A model generated the notes under the pieces. The model was given only the letters and a program-made list of their open reading frames with translations. It searched no databases and was not told the origin of the DNA. A DNA stretch of 8,609 nt from an uncultured Robinsoniella sp. Lineage in GTDB: Bacteria; Bacillota; Clostridia; Lachnospirales; Lachnospiraceae. The position numbers and the translations under genes are program-made. Shown here one piece after another: positions 1-7,019 of this stretch; position 1 is the first letter of the stretch, and the number at the start of each line of letters is the position of its first letter. The stretch covers positions 1 to 8,609 of the forward strand of contig UQCR01000184.1 in assembly GCA_900539655.1 (NCBI GenBank), read 5' to 3'.

Positions 1-36
1 AATCGTTATATTTTATTTCAGAATGATTATATTTTT
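1..36 (+). promoter_or_regulatory. Paired direct-repeat operator, probable AraC-type response-regulator site (left copy)
   Basis: Two near-identical boxes lie in direct orientation, AATCGTTATATTTTA at 1-15 and AATGATTATATTTTT at 22-36 (12 of 15 identical), with starts exactly 21 bp apart, two helical turns. The second box is preceded by TCAG at 18-21. The same arrangement recurs at the right edge of the window. AraC-family activators bind direct repeats of about this spacing beside the -35 region. The only regulator in the window is the AraC-type response regulator at 3711-5279, so it is the natural candidate (inference). Sequence upstream of base 1 is not visible, so the distal box may be cut. 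Confidence 0.6.
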
Positions 37-71
37 GGATTAGGGAGTTTGTTAAAATGTATATAAATAAT
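37..71 (+). promoter_or_regulatory. Candidate activator-dependent promoter of the transporter operon
   Basis: The core TTTGTTAA at 48-55 followed by TATATAAATAAT at 60-71 is conserved with the right-edge copy at identical distance from the operator boxes. TATAAA at 62-67 is a plausible -10. The region 17 bp upstream has no recognisable -35, and the proximal operator box would then sit at about -52 to -38, as expected for class II activation. The alternative reading takes TTGTTA at 49-54 as the -35, with a -10 near 72-77. The sequence does not settle which is used. Confidence 0.5.
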
Positions 72-73
72 TT

Positions 74-99
74 ATATAAAAGTTATTAATTTTTTATAT
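74..99 (+). other. AT-only inverted repeat in the 5' leader of the transporter operon
   Basis: ATATAAAA at 74-81 is complementary to TTTTATAT at 92-99, giving an 8-bp stem. If the -10 is at 62-67, transcription would begin close to the base of this stem, where a 5' hairpin could affect mRNA stability. The arms are pure A/T in a very AT-rich region, so a chance match is quite possible. Confidence 0.2.
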
Positions 100-144
100 C
101 AAAATGTTTGAAAAGAATGAAAAGTATGGAAAGAAGGAGAATGT

Positions 145-786
145 ATGAAAAAAAGAATTGTGATATTGCTATTAGCCCTGTCACTGGCATCAACCTCACT
201 GACAGGCTGTATTAAGGTAGTAAAAATAGGAGATGAGGCAGCTCTGACAGGTGAAGAAAAATTCAGTGCAGGAGACGATGTTGCCTCTTTTTGGGAATCA
301 AAGGCTTTGCCGGAGCTGGGTGAAAAAGCCATAGATCTTGGCACGTTACTGACAGAAGCAAACGGGGATCTGAAATCTGTTGCAGAGAAGTATGGAAAAT
401 ATTCCATGGGAGATTCGGGAGAATTGACCTATACCGTAAAGGGAACGGTAACGGTTCAGGAAGTGGAGGCAGAAAAAAAAGCGGGATTCATGACGGTTTC
501 CCTGGAGGGCTATTCGGGACCGGAAGAAATTAAAATGCAGATTGGTTCCGTTATTAAAGGTTCAGCCGTGAGAGATGCGTTGTCATTTATCAAGTTTGGG
601 GACTATACCAACCAGGAAGAATATGCCCAGGTATCACAGGGTATCCACGCTTTGATTCAGGAAACGGTTATTAATCCGGACATTGCAAAAGGGCTGAAAG
701 GAAAGACCATAGAGTTTGTGGGATGTTTCTCGGTCAGTGACAATACATCCATACTAATTACACCAATCAGTATCACCGAAAAATAA
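145..786 (+). CDS. DUF2291-family periplasmic/extracytoplasmic lipoprotein
   Basis: This 213-aa protein matches the style of the DUF2291 family, described as predicted periplasmic lipoproteins of unknown function that often sit beside ribose-type ABC transporter genes. It begins with a lipoprotein signal peptide: MKKR, a hydrophobic stretch, then the lipobox L19-T-G-C22, so the mature protein should be lipid-anchored at Cys22 outside the membrane. Family-like segments are FWESKALPEL (about 49-58), the KAIDLGTLL stretch after it, the TVKGTVTV strand (about 97-104) and QIGSVIKGSAVRDALSFIKFGDYTNQEEYAQV near 133-164. The start is supported by AAGGAG at 134-139, 5 nt before the ATG. It is the first gene of the importer operon, 24 bp before the ATPase gene. 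Its molecular role is not known; an accessory part in substrate capture or transporter assembly is inferred from context only. Family assignment is from memory of conserved motifs, not a search. Confidence 0.85.
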   Translation: MKKRIVILLLALSLASTSLTGCIKVVKIGDEAALTGEEKFSAGDDVASFWESKALPELGEKAIDLGTLLTEANGDLKSVAEKYGKYSMGDSGELTYTVKGTVTVQEVEAEKKAGFMTVSLEGYSGPEEIKMQIGSVIKGSAVRDALSFIKFGDYTNQEEYAQVSQGIHALIQETVINPDIAKGLKGKTIEFVGCFSVSDNTSILITPISITEK

Positions 787-810
787 GCGAAATGGCAGTG
801 AGGTATATAA

Positions 811-2343
811 ATGAAAGAAAATGTAGTTTTACATGCCGAGTGCATGAATAAAATTTATCCCGGAACAAAGGCGCTAGACCAGGTTTCCTATGACGTTGAG
901 AAAGGGAAGGTCAATGTTTTAATCGGAGAAAACGGAGCAGGCAAATCTACGCTGATGAAGTTAATTGCGGGAATTGAGCAGCCGTCCTCTGGTAAAATGT
1001 ATATGGATGATAAAGAGGTCGTCTTCAAAGATACAACAGAGGCGAGAAAACATGGAATCGGCATTATCCATCAGGAGCTCAGCCTGTATTCAAACCTGAA
1101 TGTATACCAGAATATATTTATGGGCAGAGAACAGACTAAAGGACTGAAGCTGGATAATAAAAAGCATGCAGAATTGACCAGAGCAGTATTAGAGAGGCTG
1201 GAACATCCCATTAATGAGAATATTCTCGTGGGGGACCTGAGGGTTGGACAGCAGCAGATGATCGAGATTGCCAGAAATGTAGTGCAGGAAGATTTAAAGA
1301 TCCTCATTATGGATGAGCCAACTTCTTCCTTAAGTGAACAGGAAGTAGAGGTTTTATTTAAGCTCATGAGGGAATTTACCAGCCAGGGTATGTCAATTGT
1401 ATACATATCCCACCGACTGGAAGAGATCATGCGGATCGGTGATAATGTAACGATTCTGCGGGATGGAAAGTTCGTAGCCAAGGCAGAAGTAAAAGACATT
1501 GATGTACCGTGGATTGTTCAGCGAATGGTAGGTGAAGGGAAATCCTATCCGAAAAAAGAGCGGGGAATTAACTGGAAGAAGGCAGAGACAGTAATGGAGG
1601 TGAAAGGGCTGACGCTTCCGAAAAAGGGCGGTGGATATCTTCTGAAGGACATAGAATTTAACCTGAAAAAAGGCGAGATACTGGGAATATATGGGCTGAT
1701 GGGTGCAGGCCGGACAGAAATCTTTGAATGCATCATGGGAATGAGGCCGGAACATACCGGAGAGGTAATGATAGACGGTGATAAATTACAGATCCGTAAC
1801 ATCTCCGAACAGATTGCCCGCGGTTTTGCACTGGTACCAGAAGACCGCCAGGCAGAAGGGCTGGTGCAGACATTAGACATCGGGAAAAATATTTCCCTAT
1901 CCAGCCTGAAGAAATATGCCAGACATTTTTTCCTGAATGAAAAAGAAGAGAGCAGGCATGTTGAAGAACAGATTCAGGACATTCAAATTAAAGTGGCTGA
2001 TAAAAAGCTGCCGATTCTTTCCCTTTCCGGGGGGAACCAGCAGAAGTGTGTCATCGGGAAAGGAATCCTGACCAATCCCAAAATACTGCTATTGGATGAA
2101 CCCAGCAGGGGAATCGACATCGGAGCCAAAACGGAAGTATTTGATATTATCAACCAATATGCGGAACGGGGCTTATCAATCCTTGTAGTTTCCTCAGAGC
2201 TGAAAGAAATCGTAGCAATTGCAGACAGAGTCATTGTTCTGTCCAACGGGATTAAGACCGGTGAATTCAGCGGAGATGAGATTACGGAAGATCAGTTAGT
2301 ACTGTCCTCTTATAAAGGACACCATACACAGATTAATGCATAG
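811..2343 (+). CDS. Sugar ABC transporter ATP-binding protein, RbsA/MglA/XylG-type (two fused ATPase domains)
   Basis: This 510-aa protein is the usual length of the CUT2-class fused ATPases that power import of monosaccharides such as ribose, galactose or xylose; it acts on the cytoplasmic face. The N-terminal ATPase domain is complete: Walker A GENGAGKST (39-47, Lys45), Q-loop Gln88, signature LRVGQQQ (143-149), Walker B ILIMDEP with Asp168-Glu169, and switch His201. The C-terminal domain has the family-typical degenerate Walker A GLMGAGRTE (295-303, Arg in place of Lys), signature LSGGNQQK (405-412), and DEPSRGIDIGAK (429 onward), with Ser in the switch-His position (VVSSELKEI). The C-terminal site is therefore expected to be weak or inactive in hydrolysis, which is normal for the family. 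The ribosome binding site is modest (GTGAGGT at 799-804, 7 nt before ATG). It lies 24 bp after the lipoprotein gene and 17 bp before the permease gene. Substrate cannot be told from the ATPase. Confidence 0.95.
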   Translation: MKENVVLHAECMNKIYPGTKALDQVSYDVEKGKVNVLIGENGAGKSTLMKLIAGIEQPSSGKMYMDDKEVVFKDTTEARKHGIGIIHQELSLYSNLNVYQNIFMGREQTKGLKLDNKKHAELTRAVLERLEHPINENILVGDLRVGQQQMIEIARNVVQEDLKILIMDEPTSSLSEQEVEVLFKLMREFTSQGMSIVYISHRLEEIMRIGDNVTILRDGKFVAKAEVKDIDVPWIVQRMVGEGKSYPKKERGINWKKAETVMEVKGLTLPKKGGGYLLKDIEFNLKKGEILGIYGLMGAGRTEIFECIMGMRPEHTGEVMIDGDKLQIRNISEQIARGFALVPEDRQAEGLVQTLDIGKNISLSSLKKYARHFFLNEKEESRHVEEQIQDIQIKVADKKLPILSLSGGNQQKCVIGKGILTNPKILLLDEPSRGIDIGAKTEVFDIINQYAERGLSILVVSSELKEIVAIADRVIVLSNGIKTGEFSGDEITEDQLVLSSYKGHHTQINA

Positions 2344-2360
2344 AAAAGAGGAGAATTAAA

Positions 2361-3410
2361 ATGGGTAAGAAAAATAATACAGGTACATATAATTCCATTG
2401 CCATGACACTGCTGAAAGGAAGGACATTTATTGTTTTAATTGTGCTGGTACTGTTTTTCAGTATCATAACACCTACATTTTTTACATTGAATACAGGACT
2501 TCTGGTTGCAAAACACGTTGCCCTTTATGGAATACTGGGACTTGGTATGACTTATGTTATCATTACGGGCGGAATTGACCTGTCTGTAGGTGCTATCGCA
2601 GGGCTTGGAGGAATGATTGCAGGCGGATTGATTAATGAAGGCCTGACACTTCCAATGTTTGGAGTTACAATTTATTTCAGCGTACCCTGGGTAATCTTAA
2701 TTACTGCTCTGGTAGGTGTTTTTGCAGGCTGGCTGAATGGTTTTATCATTACGAAATTTAATGTGGCACCATTTATTGCCACACTTGGAATTATGAACGT
2801 GGCAAGAGGATTTGCAAATCTCCGTTCCGGAGGTAAGACTTTTTCCAACATTGTAGGTAACAAAGTGTTGGGCAACAATGGATTTGAGTTTTTGGGAAGT
2901 ACAGTAGCAGGCATCCCGGTAGGTGTAATCATACTTGCACTGATTGCAGTGGGAGCTGCGCTTATCTTAAAGTATACGCCATTTGGCTGGCATGTTCTGG
3001 CAATCGGCGGAAATGAAAGAGCGGCCAAGCTGTCCGGTATCAAGGTAAAAAGAGTAAAGACTTATGTATATATGTTTTCAGGCTTTTGTTCCGTAATGGT
3101 AGGTATGATCGCTGCAGGGCAGTTGGTTGCCGCACATCCGGCAACCGGTGAAGGCTGGGAGATGAATGCGATTTCAGCAGCAGTACTTGGCGGAACATCT
3201 ATGGCTGGCGGCGTGGGAACCATAGGCGGCACAATCGTAGGTGCATTTGTTATCGGCGTTATTAATGACGGCATGGTAATGTGCGGAGTTTCGGAATTCT
3301 GGCAGAAGGTAATCAAAGGTATCGTAATTGTGGCTGCGGTTATTATAGACCAGTTCCAGAGAAATATGCAGGCGAAGATGGCGCTGCAGGTTCGCAACGA
3401 ATCCAAATAA
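2361..3410 (+). CDS. Sugar ABC transporter permease, RbsC-type (BPD_transp_2 family)
   Basis: This 349-aa integral membrane protein forms the channel of the CUT2 importer, normally as a homodimer on one fused ATPase. Hydrophobic helices run through most of the chain, the first at about 23-41. Family hallmarks are visible: ITGGIDLSVGA (GGIDLSVG at 70-77), ATLGIMNVARG in the middle, the cytoplasmic loop GGNERAAKLSGI (216-227) that contacts the ATPase in this family, and the C-terminal AVLGGTSMAGGVGTIGG block (274-290). A good ribosome binding site, AGAGGAG at 2347-2353, lies 7 nt before the ATG. It is the last gene of the importer block. No matching substrate-binding protein gene follows, and no hairpin-plus-T-run terminator is visible after the stop, so some transcription may run on into the regulator gene. 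Confidence 0.95.
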   Translation: MGKKNNTGTYNSIAMTLLKGRTFIVLIVLVLFFSIITPTFFTLNTGLLVAKHVALYGILGLGMTYVIITGGIDLSVGAIAGLGGMIAGGLINEGLTLPMFGVTIYFSVPWVILITALVGVFAGWLNGFIITKFNVAPFIATLGIMNVARGFANLRSGGKTFSNIVGNKVLGNNGFEFLGSTVAGIPVGVIILALIAVGAALILKYTPFGWHVLAIGGNERAAKLSGIKVKRVKTYVYMFSGFCSVMVGMIAAGQLVAAHPATGEGWEMNAISAAVLGGTSMAGGVGTIGGTIVGAFVIGVINDGMVMCGVSEFWQKVIKGIVIVAAVIIDQFQRNMQAKMALQVRNESK

Positions 3411-3466
3411 TCAGTGTAGAAAGAACTGAAATACATATCATCCACCTCGGGCTGGGTTACACGCCT

Positions 3467-3501
3467 GGAAAATATAAGGAATTGTATGGAAAAATAAGGA
3501 A
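3467..3501 (-). promoter_or_regulatory. Purine-rich direct near-repeat, possible reverse-oriented operator
   Basis: GGAAAATATAAGGAA at 3467-3481 and GGAAAAATAAGGAA at 3488-3501 are near-repeats with starts 21 bp apart, the same spacing as the edge operators. On the minus strand the first contains TTATATTTT, the core of the edge boxes. The second copy needs a one-base gap and lacks that core, so the match is partial. If real, it would place a regulator site just upstream of the candidate promoter of the regulator gene, suggesting autoregulation. Confidence 0.25.
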
Positions 3502-3529
3502 ATAAAATAATTTGAAGGTGTAGTATAAT
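3501..3529 (+). promoter_or_regulatory. Candidate promoter for the two-component/binding-protein operon
   Basis: A perfect TATAAT lies at 3524-3529. The correctly spaced upstream hexamer (AATAAA at 3501-3506) is a poor -35, so the promoter would be weak or activator-assisted. It would start transcription near 3536 and give a leader of about 175 nt before the regulator ATG. Confidence 0.4.
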
Positions 3530-3585
3530 AGCTTTGTATGGTAAGTATAGTCAGATGACTTTACAGTTTATAGTGGAAGCTTATG

Positions 3586-3609
3586 GACAGGGAACGGTGT
3601 TTTCCTGTC
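3586..3609 (+). other. Leader hairpin with a mutually exclusive alternative pairing
   Basis: GACAGGGAA at 3586-3594 pairs with TTTCCTGTC at 3601-3609, giving a 9-bp stem with one G-U pair and a 6-nt loop. The 3' half of the left arm can instead pair downstream: GGAAC at 3591-3595 with GTTCC at 3612-3616, plus two G-U pairs. The two structures exclude each other, a layout seen in attenuators and riboswitches. No T-run follows either stem and no known riboswitch class is recognised. Confidence 0.35.
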
Positions 3610-3647
3610 TTGTTCCGCATTCAAAAGTCAATGGATTTTCAAGAGCG

Positions 3648-3672
3648 TCCCTCCGGTGTCAGCCTGGGGGGA
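3648..3672 (+). other. G/C-rich leader hairpin upstream of the response-regulator start
   Basis: TCCCTCC at 3648-3654 is complementary to GGGGGGA at 3666-3672 (7 bp with one G-U pair, 11-nt loop). It ends 22 nt before the likely ribosome binding site at 3695-3701. The C-rich arm could also pair with the G-run of that ribosome binding site, so it might influence translation; this is inference from complementarity only. Confidence 0.3.
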
Positions 3673-3694
3673 ACAGAAGAACAATGAAAAGGAA

Positions 3695-3701
3695 AGAGGG
3701 G
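3695..3701 (+). promoter_or_regulatory. Ribosome binding site that decides the response-regulator start
   Basis: AGAGGGG lies 9 nt before the ATG at 3711. The in-frame upstream candidates at 3534 (TTG), 3555 and 3684 have no comparably placed site. Starting at 3711 also puts the receiver-domain signature ILIVDDE at residues 3-9, the usual position in this family. Confidence 0.6.
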
Positions 3702-3710
3702 ACTCCGGTA

Positions 3711-5279
3711 ATGAATATTTTAATTGTAGATGATGAAAAACTGGCAGTTGAAGTAATCAAGAACATGATTCAGTGGGAAAGTTATGGAATAGAGGAGGTC
3801 TATACGGCTTATAGTATGAAGCAGGCTGTGGAGGCGATGGAACGGCATCAGATATCCATCCTGTTGTGTGATATTGAGATGCCAAAGGGAAGCGGGCTTG
3901 AAGTAGCCGCCTGGATACAGGAGCAGAAGCTGGATATTAAAATCATCTTTCTGACAAGCCATGCCGTATTCCAGTATGCAAGCCAGGCGATCAAGTATGG
4001 TGTATCCGACTACCTCCTAAAGCCTGTGGTTCCGGAGGAATTGGAACAGGCAATACAGCTGGCATCGGAAAAAATTCAATTACATAAGCAGATAGAACAG
4101 AATGAAAAATATGCTTCCTACTGGAATTCCGGTAAGACAATTATGCAGCAGGATTTTTGGAAGTCATATCTATCCGGTGGCAAGGAATATAAGAATCTGC
4201 AGAGCATGTCAAAGAAGATTGATATTGATGCAGAACCGGGGACGGTTTATTATCCGATACTTTTATACTGGTCCAGAAAGAAAAACAGAGGGACTGTGTG
4301 GGATGATGAGATCATCGAATTTTCGATCCGGAACATCGTATCTGAGGTGTTGTTCGGGAAGATGCAAAACGGGAATTTTGTACTGATCCGAAACAACTGC
4401 ATATTGGCGGTCTACCCTATGCAGAAGGAGACCCAGTTGTGGATGAGGGAAAAGTGTAAGATGATGCTGGACCGGTGCGGGGAATACCTGAGTTTTTGCA
4501 ATATCAGCTGTTATGTTACGGGAGATACGCCATTTGAAAAGCTGAAGGAGGCTGTGGACATGCTAATAGAAACCGAAGAAGAAGATATCCTCAAAGAAAA
4601 CAGGGTGATAATGGCCCAGCAGGATAAAGAAGTGTTTCAATATAAAAAGCCGGATATGGAACCTTGGGTAAATGGTCTGTTTGATAAGAGCCAGGTTAAG
4701 GTGCTGAAGGAAATACAGAAATATCTGGAAGAAGTAGGGGTTGTTTACCATGCGGACTCTAAGGCGTTAGGGCAGTTCCAGCATGATTTTTTGCAGGAAT
4801 TATATATTGTTTTGGAACGAAAAGGCATCTATGCCCACAGTGTCCTGTCCAGCCCGAAAATGCTGGAGTCCTTCAACCGGGCATCCAGGAGTATCGCGGA
4901 TATGGTCAACTGGGTTTCTGACCTTTCAGATTCCCTGGTACAGTATGATTATAAAAAAGAAAAAACACCGGATATGATAAAGGAGATTAAAGTTTTTATA
5001 GAAGAAAACTCTGGTGAGGAAATCAGCAGAAATGACCTGGCGGCAAAGGTTTTCCTGCATCCGGATTATTTAAGCCGGATATTTAAAGAACAGATGGGAA
5101 TGTCCTTGTCGGATTTTATCATTCAGGTTCGGATTGACAAGGCGAAGGTACTGCTTCAGAAAACAGATGACCGGATTTCTGATATTTCGGCAAAAGTAGG
5201 ATATCCCAATACGGCGTATTTTACAAAATTATTTAAGCGCGCAACTGGTATGACACCAAAAGAATTCAGGAAGGCATAG
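3711..5279 (+). CDS. Response regulator, YesN-type (receiver domain plus C-terminal AraC-type helix-turn-helix)
   Basis: From the chosen start the protein is 522 aa, the usual size of YesN-like regulators. The receiver domain occupies about 1-125 and has all key residues: acidic pair Asp7-Asp8, phospho-acceptor Asp54 in LLCDIEMPKGSG, Thr82 in FLTSH, and Lys104-Pro105 in YLLKPV. A long linker of unknown fold (about 126-420) follows. The C-terminal AraC/XylS DNA-binding domain (about 424-522) contains two helix-turn-helix units: the ISRNDLAAKVFLHPDYLSRIF stretch (given in two parts: ISRNDLAAKV then FLHPDYLSRIF), and ISDISAKVGYPNTAYFTKLF ending in MTPKEFRKA. In this family phosphorylation by a YesM-like kinase promotes DNA binding and activation of nearby transport or glycan-use genes. 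The gene is followed after 7 bp by its likely cognate kinase. Its expected targets are the 21-bp-spaced boxes at 1-36 and 8535-8574 (inference). Confidence 0.93.
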   Translation: MNILIVDDEKLAVEVIKNMIQWESYGIEEVYTAYSMKQAVEAMERHQISILLCDIEMPKGSGLEVAAWIQEQKLDIKIIFLTSHAVFQYASQAIKYGVSDYLLKPVVPEELEQAIQLASEKIQLHKQIEQNEKYASYWNSGKTIMQQDFWKSYLSGGKEYKNLQSMSKKIDIDAEPGTVYYPILLYWSRKKNRGTVWDDEIIEFSIRNIVSEVLFGKMQNGNFVLIRNNCILAVYPMQKETQLWMREKCKMMLDRCGEYLSFCNISCYVTGDTPFEKLKEAVDMLIETEEEDILKENRVIMAQQDKEVFQYKKPDMEPWVNGLFDKSQVKVLKEIQKYLEEVGVVYHADSKALGQFQHDFLQELYIVLERKGIYAHSVLSSPKMLESFNRASRSIADMVNWVSDLSDSLVQYDYKKEKTPDMIKEIKVFIEENSGEEISRNDLAAKVFLHPDYLSRIFKEQMGMSLSDFIIQVRIDKAKVLLQKTDDRISDISAKVGYPNTAYFTKLFKRATGMTPKEFRKA

Positions 5280-5286
5280 GTAGAAA

Positions 5287-6981
5287 ATGAAGAAAAATCA
5301 TTCACTTCGCTATTTTATTGTGGAAATAGTGAGCGCTGTCCTGATTATATTGTGCGCATGTGTAATGTGTTATAATTATTACATCATGCATCTGATGGAA
5401 AGACGCGTGACAGATTCGGTGAAAGCTACAATTGGCATTTATAACCGCCAGATTGAGAGTAATCTGGACAATATCCAGACTTTTTTGCTTACCCAGAGCC
5501 TGATGGAAGAGGAAAAGAGGAAACTGGTGAATCCAAAGAGGGAACTGGACCGGTATATGGCGGAACTATCCATAAAATCCGATTTTATGAAGCAGATAGG
5601 CAATTACAAAATGTTGGATGGAATATTTCTATATGACAGGAAAAATGACATTTACTTAAGCGGTGTGCAAAATGGCGTAACGTCTCAGCAAAACACAGAT
5701 ATTTATAAAAATATATACGATACCCTTGCCAAGTTTGAAAGAGAGGGGCAGGGTTCGTGGTTTACCGTACAGATACTAAATGATACCTGCCTCATTAAAG
5801 TACTGGAGAACCAGCAAATCTATGTGGCGGGCTGGGTTAAAATAGAAAATATATTAAAAGAACTGAAAGTAGGTCTGGGTGCGGACTCAGACTTTATATT
5901 CCTGTGCCGGGAAGACGGCAAGGTACTGGATCTTCACTACACTGAGCGGCAGATCAAGCTGACCGGACAGAATGAGGTGGTTCTGAATAAAAACCGCTAT
6001 CAGAATATACAGGTAGATATCGAAAACCATGGACTATCCATTGCAGTACTGAAGAAGAAAGGCGGATTCCTGGATGAGCTCCGGGTGGCTGGAATCAATG
6101 TGGCGGTAACCCTGGTATCTGTGGCGATTCTCTCTGCATTGGTACTGTTTTTGCTAAACCGGTATTTTTTAAAACCGTTGAATCGGCTTGTGCAGGCAAT
6201 GCAGCAGCTTAAAAACGGAAATTTGAAGGTGAAGCTTGCAAATGACAAGGAGTTTGAAGAATTCCAGATTGTGAATAAAACCTTTGATCTCATGACGGAA
6301 GAGATAGAATCCCTGAAAATTCATGTTTATGAAGAGCAGATACACAAGCAAAAAGCACAGCTCCAGTATCTGCAGGTACAGATTGACCCCCATTTTCTGA
6401 CAAATTGTATGAGTCTGATTCAGAATCTTCTTCTGCTGGACCGAAAAGATTCAGCCCGGGAAGCGACGGTTGTCTTAAGCAAATACATGCGGTATACATT
6501 GAGAAGCGATACAAAAGTATCTGTTCTGCATGAATTGGAACATGTTGAGAATTACATATGCCTGCAAAAACTGCGTTATGAAGACCAGCTGAGCCTGGTG
6601 TTAAGTAAAAAGGGGGAAGTGGATGGAGAGATGATTCCCAATATGCTGATCCAAACCTTCGTGGATAATTCGGTCAAACACCAGTTAAGCCCGGAGTCTC
6701 AGCTGCTCATTACCGTGGAGGTAAAATATATTGTGGAGGAAGAGGATAAAGAATATCTATATATATCTGTCTCTGACAACGGTGACGGATTCGAAAGTGA
6801 TATATTGGAAAAGCTGAAAAATAATGAAGTCATATTAAAACAGAACGGGGAGCATATTGGAATCTATAATGTATGTCAGAGAATGGCACTTATATATGGA
6901 GAAGAAGCACATATTCAATTTGGGAATGGAGATGCCGGAGGAGCAGTGATCGAGATACGCCTGCCAAAGAGTGAGGCATAA
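5287..6981 (+). CDS. Sensor histidine kinase, YesM/LytS-like (HAMP, His_kinase, HATPase_c)
   Basis: This 564-aa membrane kinase should phosphorylate the regulator encoded just upstream. A first transmembrane helix lies at about 10-31, then an extracellular sensing region of about 235 aa with no motif I can name, a second helix at about 268-290, and a HAMP linker (about 291-345). The phosphorylation motif QIDPHFLTN carries His369; most YesM relatives read PHFLFN, so Thr372 is unusual. The ATP-binding domain has the N-box FVDNSVKH (Asn461; more often VENAIKHG), the G1 box SDNGDGF (497-502) and the G2-like HIGIYNVCQRM segment. All residues thought essential are present, so it should be active. 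It starts 7 bp after the regulator stop (AGG at 5278-5280, 6 nt before the ATG), suggesting translational coupling. The next gene, a solute-binding protein, may be its ligand-presenting partner (inference). Confidence 0.93.
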   Translation: MKKNHSLRYFIVEIVSAVLIILCACVMCYNYYIMHLMERRVTDSVKATIGIYNRQIESNLDNIQTFLLTQSLMEEEKRKLVNPKRELDRYMAELSIKSDFMKQIGNYKMLDGIFLYDRKNDIYLSGVQNGVTSQQNTDIYKNIYDTLAKFEREGQGSWFTVQILNDTCLIKVLENQQIYVAGWVKIENILKELKVGLGADSDFIFLCREDGKVLDLHYTERQIKLTGQNEVVLNKNRYQNIQVDIENHGLSIAVLKKKGGFLDELRVAGINVAVTLVSVAILSALVLFLLNRYFLKPLNRLVQAMQQLKNGNLKVKLANDKEFEEFQIVNKTFDLMTEEIESLKIHVYEEQIHKQKAQLQYLQVQIDPHFLTNCMSLIQNLLLLDRKDSAREATVVLSKYMRYTLRSDTKVSVLHELEHVENYICLQKLRYEDQLSLVLSKKGEVDGEMIPNMLIQTFVDNSVKHQLSPESQLLITVEVKYIVEEEDKEYLYISVSDNGDGFESDILEKLKNNEVILKQNGEHIGIYNVCQRMALIYGEEAHIQFGNGDAGGAVIEIRLPKSEA

Positions 6982-7019
6982 AGCGTGATTAAAAATTTAA
7001 GAAGTTTATTAAAAACAGA

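Larger units (their letters stand above)
3411..3710. other. Intergenic region between transporter operon and regulator operon
   Basis: About 300 bp without a convincing gene. From left to right it holds a weak 5-bp hairpin directly after the permease stop (TCAGT 3411-3415 with ACTGA 3425-3429, not a terminator); a purine-rich near-repeat at 3467-3501; a candidate -10 (TATAAT) at 3524-3529; and a leader of about 175 nt with two plausible hairpins before the regulator start. The frame of the response regulator stays open upstream to a TTG at 3534 and includes ATGs at 3555 and 3684. That upstream peptide matches no domain I recognise, and the receiver domain begins cleanly at 3711. Confidence 0.7.

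Noticed and set aside
12..71. Edge repeats as inverted or direct ends of a mobile element or att sites
   Set aside because: There is no transposase or integrase, the copies are imperfect with differences in a spacer rather than at random, and the content fits an operator plus promoter.
99..407. Antisense reading frame across the lipoprotein gene start
   Set aside because: It is opposite a gene with a clear ribosome binding site and signal peptide, and its peptide is Ser/Phe-rich without domain features.
3411..3429. Terminator after the permease gene
   Set aside because: The stem is only 5 bp, AT-rich, and no T-run follows.
3281..3505. 74-codon reading frame running past the permease stop
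   Set aside because: It overlaps the permease gene in another frame, has no ribosome binding site and its peptide looks like out-of-frame translation.
3534..3710. N-terminal extension of the response regulator from a TTG or upstream ATGs
   Set aside because: The extension has no recognisable domain, its candidate starts lack ribosome binding sites, and the receiver domain starts correctly at 3711.
6988..7015. ATTAAAAA repeats (6988-6995 and 7008-7015) as another regulator box pair
   Set aside because: The offset is 20 bp, the sequence lacks the TCAGAAT and TTATATTTT core, and it is simple A/T-rich DNA.
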